From the NCBI GenBank assembly GCA_964647625.1, contig CAZYHZ010000097.1, positions 1 through 10,456 on the forward strand: DNA of 10,456 bases, in the 5' to 3' direction. The notes beneath the pieces were generated by a model. The model was not told the DNA's origin. It did no database searches and saw nothing but the letters and a program-made list of their open reading frames with translations. Positions 1-5,716 of this stretch are shown here, in pieces (positions within the stretch are counted from its first letter, which is position 1; every line of letters begins with the position of its first letter). The translations under genes and the position numbers were made by a program. Source of the DNA: DASRJG01 sp964647625. GTDB taxonomy: Bacteria > Acidobacteriota > Polarisedimenticolia > Polarisedimenticolales > DASRJG01.

Positions 1-54
1 GAGATGCCCGACGATCTCGTACGACCCGAGCCGAGTTCCCGGAGCTAGCGACAC
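1..54 (-). CDS. Serine/threonine protein kinase, N-terminal fragment (cut by window edge)
   Basis: Reading the complement from a GTG at 54-52 gives MSLAPGTRLGSYEIVGHL and runs off the window. This is the usual opening of bacterial Hanks-type Ser/Thr kinases, in which a short leader (S/T-L-x-x-G-T-R-L-G-x-Y-E-I) precedes the glycine-rich ATP loop. The loop itself would begin just beyond the edge. The exact form is very common in Acidobacteriota kinases, which is one reason I favour that phylum. The GTG lies 4 nt after the TGA of the HTH_42 gene, so the two are probably co-transcribed. No strong ribosome binding site is visible, and translation may be coupled to the upstream stop. An ATG a few bases upstream is out of frame and stops after five codons. 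Only 18 codons are visible, so catalytic residues and any C-terminal sensor domain cannot be judged. Confidence 0.75.
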   Translation of the reverse strand, partial: MSLAPGTRLGSYEIVGHL

Positions 55-58
55 GTTC

Positions 59-1258
59 TCATCTACCGCTTGCCGCCTTTCGCAGCGCCTCGATCCTCGG
101 CACCCGGCTCTTCGGGCTGTCGAGGCTGAACGAGCGGGCATCTCCGACCTGGTCGCGCACGAACGCTTCCGTCGTCTCGATTGCCTTCTCGAGCGCGGCG
201 TCGACCGGCACGAAGCTCTGCCACACGATCGACTCGCGGTCCACGTCGTATTCCCAGAGCCCGACGAGCCTCCCTCGCTCGACGATCGCGTGGCTCGGCA
301 GGTCCAGGAGCGCTCCACCCGTTCGTCCATCGGCCCCGGTCAGGGTCTTGCGCTTCGCATCGGCACCGTCGAGGTGCGAGGCCAGCTCGCGCCGGTGATG
401 GAACAGCCCGTCGAGGCTGCTCACGAGCGCGTAGCTCGGCTTCTTCGGAGGCGAGAAACCCCGAAACGCCTTCGCGTCGTCCGGAAACGCGAGCCGGTCC
501 CCGGAGTCGGGGATCGCCGCGAGGCCGAGCGGTTCGAGCGCCTTCTTCGCCGCGCCTGCGCCGAGCCCCGAAAACCAGCGGAATTCGTCGACGCTTGCCG
601 GACCGATCCACCGGAAGTACTTGCGCGCCAGCTCCGTGAGCGCCTCTTCGCGCGATAGCTTGAGCTTCTTCAAAGGGTTCGGCGTCCAGCGCGCGTAGCG
701 GTAGCGCTGTTGATCGAGCCGTCCGTCCACCGGGATGCGCCGTATCTCCCCCTCTTCTTGAAGTGCGCCGAGAGCCAGCGGCAGCGTTGTGGTGAGCCCC
801 TTCTTCTTGCCCTCCGCGCCCAGGCTGCGCGCGGCGCCGCCGACGGCCTCACGGATCTCGTCGGGCAGCAGCGGCTTCTTCCCGAGGGCGCTCGCGACCG
901 CGTCCCTCAGCTTGTCGATCTCGGCGTCCTTCACGCCGAGCTTGCGCGCCACCTTCATCTCCGCTTCGACGCCGAATCCTCCGCCGACGCGGAGCGCCAG
1001 CGCGTAATCCGACGCCGGCACGACGTAGGTGCATCCGCGCGCGGCCGGCAGCTCGTGGATCTCGACCTTGGCGACCGCGGTGTCCGCCGCCTCGCGGCCG
1101 ATCCCGGCGCGCGAGAAGAGCGTGAGATACGGACCGATGCCCGCCACCGAGCGCGCCCAACCACTCTTCTCGAGCACCTGCTCGGCCGTGTTACCCCTGA
1201 GGGACCCGTCGAGCCCTTGCTTGTGCCACCACCAGGCGCGGAGCTTCTCTGCGTTCAT
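59..1258 (-). CDS. Winged-helix DNA-binding protein, HTH_42 (AlkZ/YcaQ-like) family, lacking the glycosylase motif
   Basis: 399 aa. It belongs to the HTH_42 (DUF1006) family, whose studied members (E. coli YcaQ, Streptomyces AlkZ) are DNA glycosylases that unhook interstrand crosslinks or excise alkylated bases. Family marks seen: the N-terminal A-W-W-W-H-K-Q-G-L (8-16); PAARGCTYVVPASDY (71-85), equivalent to the usual R-G-T-x-H-x-V-P segment; and further winged-helix-like stretches up to the C-terminus. The QxQ or QxD motif that carries catalysis in the characterised enzymes should fall near residues 38-42, but the sequence there is SVAGI. DNA binding is plausible; base excision of the known kind is doubtful. 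The ATG at 1258 was chosen because GAGGAGG lies 4 nt upstream and the similarity begins there; the frame stays open upstream only as a shadow over the cytochrome c gene. It is a likely cargo gene, with no evident link to respiration, and is followed 4 nt later by a kinase. Confidence 0.85.
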   Translation of the reverse strand: MNAEKLRAWWWHKQGLDGSLRGNTAEQVLEKSGWARSVAGIGPYLTLFSRAGIGREAADTAVAKVEIHELPAARGCTYVVPASDYALALRVGGGFGVEAEMKVARKLGVKDAEIDKLRDAVASALGKKPLLPDEIREAVGGAARSLGAEGKKKGLTTTLPLALGALQEEGEIRRIPVDGRLDQQRYRYARWTPNPLKKLKLSREEALTELARKYFRWIGPASVDEFRWFSGLGAGAAKKALEPLGLAAIPDSGDRLAFPDDAKAFRGFSPPKKPSYALVSSLDGLFHHRRELASHLDGADAKRKTLTGADGRTGGALLDLPSHAIVERGRLVGLWEYDVDRESIVWQSFVPVDAALEKAIETTEAFVRDQVGDARSFSLDSPKSRVPRIEALRKAASGR

Positions 1259-1262
1259 CGTG

Positions 1263-1283
1263 CCTCCTCGCAGGGCGAGGAGG
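1263..1283 (-). promoter_or_regulatory. Perfect 9-bp hairpin enclosing the ribosome binding site of the HTH_42 gene
   Basis: On the transcribed strand the sequence is CCTCCTCGC, loop CCT, then GCGAGGAGG, followed by CACG and the ATG. The arms are perfect complements (1283-1275 and 1271-1263). The 3' arm contains the whole Shine-Dalgarno sequence GAGGAGG, and the 5' arm contains CCTCC, the same sequence as the anti-Shine-Dalgarno end of 16S rRNA. Folding would hide the ribosome binding site. No run of U follows, so it does not look like a terminator. The structure is seen; a regulatory role is inferred. Confidence 0.55.
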
Positions 1284-1335
1284 ATACCCCACGCGTTGTC
1301 TCCTTCGGTCGGGGTCGTGCGGGGGGCCGGGCCCT

Positions 1336-1752
1336 TCAGGGCCTCGATTTCTTGAGCGTGCGCAGGTAGAGAACCACGTCGGTAACTTGCCGCTCGCTCA
1401 GCGTCCGGCCCCACGGCGGCATGAGGCTCGACATGCCGACGCCGGCACCGCCGCGCCGGATCGTGTCGGCGATCTCCACGTCCGACTTCTTCTGCAGCGC
1501 CGGGTCGGACAGGTCGCGCGGGTGGGGATCGAGGTTGTAGGCGTTGAACCCGTCTCCGGCGCCCGAGTCGCCGTGGCAGGTCGCGCAGTAGTGCTGAAAG
1601 ACGTCGCGGCCCAGCCGCAGGTCGTAGCTCAACTTCGGGGGCGGAGCCGTCCCGGGTGCCCCGTTCCCGGCGGATGGGGGCGACGCGGCTTCTCGCGAGC
1701 AGGCCGCGAGCCCGCAAAGAGCGATCGTCACGACGATCCGCCGCACGCTCAT
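1336..1752 (-). CDS. Monoheme cytochrome c lipoprotein
   Basis: 138 aa. A short N-terminal helix ends in the lipobox L-A-A-C with Cys18, so the protein should be exported and lipid-anchored. A Ser/Pro/Gly-rich linker (about 19-40) leads to one class I cytochrome c domain (about 45-134). The heme motif CATCH is at 56-60. The likely distal ligand is Met111 in MPPWG, although Met107 is also near, followed by the helix RQVTDVVLYLRTL that closes such domains. The ATG overlaps the stop of the octaheme gene by 4 nt (ATGA), with no strong ribosome binding site, so translation is probably coupled. As the last gene of the respiratory block, it is a natural electron acceptor or small subunit of the bc-type complex, passing electrons to a terminal oxidase or receiving them from the periplasm. 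That partner is not in the window. Confidence 0.92.
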   Translation of the reverse strand: MSVRRIVVTIALCGLAACSREAASPPSAGNGAPGTAPPPKLSYDLRLGRDVFQHYCATCHGDSGAGDGFNAYNLDPHPRDLSDPALQKKSDVEIADTIRRGGAGVGMSSLMPPWGRTLSERQVTDVVLYLRTLKKSRP

Positions 1753-3761
1753 TTCGCCGCACCTGCAGCGGCTGCGGGCTGCGCCTTCAATGTCTCGAGA
1801 TACGCCGTCAGCCGCAGTGCATCCGTGTCGGTCAACCCGTAGTCGGGGCAACGCACGTCGGCCCGCCACCTTTGTGGACCTTTGAGCCAGGTGAACACCC
1901 AGCCGGGCTGGAGCCGCGTCTGCGCATCGGTCAGCGGCGGCCCGACGTAGCCTCCCGTTTGGCCGACGATGTGGCACGCACGGCAGCCAAGCGTCGTGTA
2001 CAGGCGCTGGCCTTCCGCGGCGTCGGCGTCGGCGGCGGGACGTCCCTCGAAGGGATCCCGCGGGACGCGAGGGTCGACGTAGAAGCTGGTGACGGCCCCC
2101 GCGAGCAGCTCCGCGTCCGCTCTCGACATCCGGAGGATCGGCATCCTCTCTTCGAGGATCGGGCGGATGGAATAGGACACGAGGAGGTAGTCGACGAGCC
2201 ACGCTCTCCGGACCTTGCTGCCCTCGAAGGTCAGCGGGGCCGTCGAGATGTCCTCCCCGGCGTTTCCGATCCTGTGACACGACAGGCACCGAAATCGGTC
2301 GACGAGCCTCCCGAACTCGCCGCCAGGAACGAGAGTCTCGCTCGCGTGCTCGGTGACGCGATAGAGCTCGGGAACCGGCTCTGCCCCCAAGGCCAGAAGC
2401 GCCGTCACCACCGCCTGAATGTCGTCCGGCGAAAACTCGAACGACGGCATCTTCAAGCCCTGCGCGAACGACCGGGGATGAGCCAGCTTGGCGCCGAGCC
2501 ACGCGGGCGCGGTGCGTGGCAAGTCGTCGCGCCGCCCGAAGTCGAGCGACGAAGCCTTCTTGTCGCCGATCCCGTTGAGGTCCGGCCCGAATCTCTCCGC
2601 CGACGCCTTCCCGCCCTCGCCGCCGTGACAGGCGAAGCACCCGCGCGCGCGGAACGTCTTTTCCCCCTTCTCCGCGAGAGTGAGGTTCACGCGCAGGGGC
2701 TCCAGGATGTCCTTCGGGGCGTCGAAATCCCGGAGTTCATCCTCGAGATAGGCGACGACGTCCCGCGCTTCCGAGTCCGAGAAGGCGTACCGAGGCATGC
2801 GCGTGCGCGGATTGAACGCGTGAGGGTCGCGCACGAACGCGAGCAGCCAGCCACGCGTGGCGGAGGTCGCGACCTTCGACAGCTCGGGGGCCGTCGCGTG
2901 GCCTTTGCCTTCGACCGTGTGACAGCTGATGCACCGCGCCTCGGCAAAGATCTTCCGGCCGGAGGCGGGGTCGCCGGGAGGCTCCCGGTCCGCGGACGCG
3001 ATCGCCGCGGCGAGCGTGGCCGGCGGTGTCCGCGCGAAGAGCGCGTGCGAGAGCTCGTCGATCTCTTCGTCGGAAAGATCGAAATTGGGCATCGTCGTAT
3101 TGGGGTCGACGGTCTGGGGGTTCTTGAGCCAAAGACGCAGCCAAGCGGCGCCCGTCTTGAGCCCGATCGTGCTCAGAGGCGGCGCATCCGCGCGGAAGTC
3201 CTCGTGGTTCCGCACGAGATGGCACGCGTAGCAGCCGAAGCGCGACATGATCGCGCGCCCGCGCGACAGGACCGGCGCTTCGTCGACGGTCTCCGGCGCG
3301 TGGCAGCGTCCACAGCCCGCCTCGACGTTGTCCGCAGGCAGCATGGGCGGCCCGGCATCCACCGCTGTGCCGTGCGCCTCCTCCCGGCTGGTCGCCGGCC
3401 CTTGCCCGCCGTGGCACGACGTGCATCCCAGGAAGTCGAAGCCGGACGGCGTGTGCGCCGTCGAGGTGTGGAGACGGAACGGCTCCGGCGCTCCCGCCAT
3501 CGACGGATCGGCGACGCCGAGATGACACGTCGTGCAACGGTCGACCCGGTCGTCGAGGCGCGGGAGCCAGACCTGCTGAATGGCGATCGGCATCCGCTCG
3601 TAACGGACCGCTTCCTTCAGACTGCGCGCTCGCGCGGAGCCCAGCTTGCGAAACTGTTGCTGCATCGACCGGTACGGCCGAAAGGCGTTCTTGGCGGGAG
3701 AGATCGCCAGCACCCCGAGGAAGACGAGGCTCGTGGCGGCGAAGACGCGGCGGACGGTCAC
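1749..3761 (-). CDS. Octaheme c-type cytochrome of a bc-type complex
   Basis: 670 aa from a GTG, with GAGG about 8 nt upstream. An N-terminal hydrophobic segment (about 6-22) is a signal anchor or signal peptide. Eight CxxCH heme motifs start at residues 76, 113, 150, 177, 277, 375, 492 and 593. The first three lie close together in a compact multiheme region (CTSCHGGQG at 113-121). The remainder is five repeated class I cytochrome c modules, each ending in a ligand motif and a helix: Met224 (TMPNF), Met322 (RMPRY), Met438 (KMPSF), Met540 (RMPIL, or Met545) and, in the fifth module, Cys638 (RCPDY) where Met is expected. It lies directly behind the two cytochrome b genes (10-nt gap), where cytochrome c1 or f would be encoded, so it probably accepts electrons from the Rieske protein and carries them along a periplasmic heme wire. 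I do not recognise a named family. Confidence 0.93.
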   Translation of the reverse strand: MTVRRVFAATSLVFLGVLAISPAKNAFRPYRSMQQQFRKLGSARARSLKEAVRYERMPIAIQQVWLPRLDDRVDRCTTCHLGVADPSMAGAPEPFRLHTSTAHTPSGFDFLGCTSCHGGQGPATSREEAHGTAVDAGPPMLPADNVEAGCGRCHAPETVDEAPVLSRGRAIMSRFGCYACHLVRNHEDFRADAPPLSTIGLKTGAAWLRLWLKNPQTVDPNTTMPNFDLSDEEIDELSHALFARTPPATLAAAIASADREPPGDPASGRKIFAEARCISCHTVEGKGHATAPELSKVATSATRGWLLAFVRDPHAFNPRTRMPRYAFSDSEARDVVAYLEDELRDFDAPKDILEPLRVNLTLAEKGEKTFRARGCFACHGGEGGKASAERFGPDLNGIGDKKASSLDFGRRDDLPRTAPAWLGAKLAHPRSFAQGLKMPSFEFSPDDIQAVVTALLALGAEPVPELYRVTEHASETLVPGGEFGRLVDRFRCLSCHRIGNAGEDISTAPLTFEGSKVRRAWLVDYLLVSYSIRPILEERMPILRMSRADAELLAGAVTSFYVDPRVPRDPFEGRPAADADAAEGQRLYTTLGCRACHIVGQTGGYVGPPLTDAQTRLQPGWVFTWLKGPQRWRADVRCPDYGLTDTDALRLTAYLETLKAQPAAAAGAAK

Positions 3762-3771
3762 CGGTCCGGCC

Positions 3772-4482
3772 TCACCAGGTGCGGCCCGACGACCAGGGCC
3801 AGACGAACGACCAGCCCGGGCCGCGGAAGAACGTACCGATGATCGTCAGGACGCTCGCGACGATCACGAACCACGTCATGATCCATTCCGGTAGAGTCAC
3901 GCGGACGAGCGTCCGTCGGAGTCGACCACCGCGCTCGCCGCCTCGGGCCGCGAGCATCCCGGCGCCGACGGCGAGTGTGGGGACGACGACCGGCCAGCAG
4001 CCGAAGACGGCGACGAGCGCCGCGACGCCCAGAATCGCGGTGAGGACGGCCGCGAGAGCGCCGCGCCCACGGCGCTCCCACAGAGGGCCGGCCTCCAGGT
4101 TGATGCGCGCGTACGGGATCACGACCAGCGCGACGACGACCAGACCCGGGAGCAGGACGCCCGCGACGACTGGCGGAAAATAGTGGAGGAGCTCTTGCAG
4201 CCCGAGGAAGTACCACGGCGCCTTGGCGGGGTTCGGCGTTTCGGTCGGGTTGGCGAGCCCTTGGAGCGGGGCGTCGACCAGGAGCGCGGCGATCGAAAGC
4301 GCGATGGTGACGATCTGGAAGAGGATGACCTCCCGGACGATGAGATGCGGAAAAGTCATGACGTAGTCCTCGTCGCGCTGGCGCACGGCGGGACGCGTAT
4401 CGGGGCGGACGAGCGCTACCCGCCGCGGCGTCGCGAGGGGGTCGTTCGATTCCACGATCTCGATCGGCGGAAGGCGACTCAC
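3772..4482 (-). CDS. Cytochrome b C-terminal half (subunit IV-like) of a bc-type complex
   Basis: 236 aa from a GTG whose GTGA overlaps the stop of the cytochrome b gene; AGAGGG lies 6 nt upstream. A polar N-terminus (1-45) precedes about four membrane helices (about 47-69, 103-124, 141-162 and 199-219), one more than plant-type subunit IV. The segment DAPLQGLANPTETPNPAKAP followed by WYFLGLQEL (70-98) corresponds to the ef-loop of cytochrome b, but the quinol-site PEWY motif is APWY (88-91), so the usual glutamate is missing. The C-terminus is rich in Trp (RGPGWSFVWPW, 220-230). Together with the preceding gene it makes a split cytochrome b as in b6f-type complexes. Its job is to complete the quinol oxidation site facing the Rieske protein. 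Assignment to the family is firm; the consequences of the altered motif are inferred. Confidence 0.92.
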   Translation of the reverse strand: MSRLPPIEIVESNDPLATPRRVALVRPDTRPAVRQRDEDYVMTFPHLIVREVILFQIVTIALSIAALLVDAPLQGLANPTETPNPAKAPWYFLGLQELLHYFPPVVAGVLLPGLVVVALVVIPYARINLEAGPLWERRGRGALAAVLTAILGVAALVAVFGCWPVVVPTLAVGAGMLAARGGERGGRLRRTLVRVTLPEWIMTWFVIVASVLTIIGTFFRGPGWSFVWPWSSGRTW

Positions 4483-5249
4483 GGGGAACCCTCTCTAGCG
4501 CCGGGCTCCTCGTTTCCCGGAGGACCCTGGACGCCTCCGTCCTTCCGCACCCGCCAGATGTGAACCGAAATCAGAACGAGGAGCGCAGCGGGCAGGACCA
4601 CGCAGTGCAGCACGTAGAAGCGAAGCAAGGCGTTCTCGGACACGATGTGCCCGCCCAACAGCAGGAACCGGAATGGCTCGCCGATCCAGGGAGCGGCCCG
4701 GACCATGTTCGTCCCCACCGAAACGCCCCAGAACGCGAGCTGGTCCCACGGAAGGAGATACCCGGTGTACGACAGCCCGAGCGTCACGAGAAGGAGCACG
4801 ACGCCGACGACCCAGTTGAACTGTCGGGGAGGCCTGTACGCGCGGTGGTAGAACACCCGCAGCATGTGCCCGAACGCTGCGAAGACCATCAGGTGCGCCC
4901 CCCATCGGTGCATGTTGCGGAGGTAGAGCCCGTCGTCGACGACGAATTGGAGCTCCTTCATGTCGCGGTAGGCCTGGGGGACCAAGGGGTGGTAATAGAA
5001 CATCAGCAGGATTCCGGTGGCGAAGAGGATGAAGGTGCAGGCCGTCGTGATGCCGCCGAGCCAGTAGGTGTGCGAGGTCCTGAGCGTCTTCGCGCGCACC
5101 TTCACCGGATGAACGTGGAGGAAGAGGTTCTCCATCACGACGAGCGCGCGGTTGAGGTTGGTGTCCTCGACGCCGTGCCGGACGATCGAGCGGTAGACGC
5201 CCGTCCCGCGCAGCCACGTGTGGATCCCGGCGAGCGTCGGCGCTCTCAT
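4479..5249 (-). CDS. Diheme cytochrome b, b6-type N-terminal half
   Basis: 256 aa. The ATG overlaps the Rieske stop by 4 nt and has no ribosome binding site of its own, so translation is coupled. Four membrane helices carry two b hemes. The first His pair is H114 (RNMHRW) and H128 (FGHMLRV), with 13 residues between. The second is H215 (VLHCVV) and H230 (SVHIWR), with 14 residues between, the spacing of cytochrome b6 rather than mitochondrial cytochrome b. GYLLPWDQLAFWGVSVGTNM (163-182) is the conserved quinol-site segment. At the place where b6 has the Cys that binds the extra heme c (FYCLGG), this protein has YWLGG (62-66), so that heme should be absent. It is the membrane core of the complex: it takes electrons from quinol on the positive side and moves them across the membrane to the quinone-reduction site. 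Confidence 0.95.
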   Translation of the reverse strand: MRAPTLAGIHTWLRGTGVYRSIVRHGVEDTNLNRALVVMENLFLHVHPVKVRAKTLRTSHTYWLGGITTACTFILFATGILLMFYYHPLVPQAYRDMKELQFVVDDGLYLRNMHRWGAHLMVFAAFGHMLRVFYHRAYRPPRQFNWVVGVVLLLVTLGLSYTGYLLPWDQLAFWGVSVGTNMVRAAPWIGEPFRFLLLGGHIVSENALLRFYVLHCVVLPAALLVLISVHIWRVRKDGGVQGPPGNEEPGAREGSP

Positions 5250-5716
5250 GTGCGCACGATCGTGCCGGCGGGGACGACCGTCGCCGTGTCGACGACGAGA
5301 GCGCCGGCGCTGTCCGACCTGATCTCGATCCAGGGCAAGGGTCGGGGAGCAGGACCGTGGAGGACATTCCCCTCGACGTCGAACCGGCTGCCGTGGCAGG
5401 GGCATGCGATGACGTTCTCGTCGGAGAGAAACCGCGTGATGCACCCCAAGTGCGTGCAGACCGCCGTCATCGCGTAGACGCCTCCCGGCGCGCCCACGAT
5501 GTACGCGCGATGCTCGCGATTGAACCTCACGGTCCCCTCGGGGAAATCGAGCGGGCCGCCGGCGATGAAGCGGGTCGGGGGCTCGAAGAGGACCTTGGGC
5601 TCGAGGAAATCCAGGGTCACGAGGCCCGCGCCGGCCGCGGCGCAGGCGCACGCGCCCGCTCCGGCCATCGTAAGGAAATCTCTGCGTTTCATCCGCTCGA
5701 CATCATGGGACGACAT
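5246..5716 (-). CDS. Rieske [2Fe-2S] protein, Tat-exported and membrane-anchored
   Basis: 156 aa. The twin-arginine motif KRRDFL (10-15) followed by a hydrophobic stretch (about 15-35) gives Tat export with an uncleaved anchor. Cluster box 1 is CTHLGC (87-92, ligands C87 and H89) and box 2 is CPCHGS (105-110, ligands C105 and H108). C92 and C107 can form the usual disulfide, and GPAPRPL (121-127) is the proline loop. Ser110 is kept, but the Tyr two residues later in high-potential Rieske proteins is Phe112, which points to a lower potential. The start at 5716 has AAGGA about 9 nt upstream and overlaps the preceding gene by 14 nt. A second ATG at 5692 sits right before the twin arginines but has a weaker ribosome site. 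It takes the first electron from quinol and passes it to the c cytochromes. Confidence 0.95.
   Translation of the reverse strand: MSSHDVERMKRRDFLTMAGAGACACAAAGAGLVTLDFLEPKVLFEPPTRFIAGGPLDFPEGTVRFNREHRAYIVGAPGGVYAMTAVCTHLGCITRFLSDENVIACPCHGSRFDVEGNVLHGPAPRPLPWIEIRSDSAGALVVDTATVVPAGTIVRT

Noticed and set aside
1330..1343. Short GC hairpin (GGCCC, loop, GGGCC) over the stop of the monoheme cytochrome c gene as a terminator
   Set aside because: Only 5 bp, partly inside the coding sequence, and not followed by a U tract.
1259..1762. Upstream extension of the HTH_42 reading frame through the cytochrome c gene
   Set aside because: The extension is Arg-rich and overlaps a real cytochrome c gene. 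A strong ribosome binding site and the family similarity both begin at 1258.
1656..3842. Long open frame on the plus strand opposite the octaheme cytochrome gene
   Set aside because: Its protein is Arg-rich with no recognisable motif, and it lies exactly antisense to a gene with eight heme motifs. It is a by-product of high third-position GC.
5246..5692. Shorter Rieske start at the ATG just before the twin arginines
   Set aside because: The start at 5716 has a better ribosome binding site. The shorter form stays possible and would not alter function.
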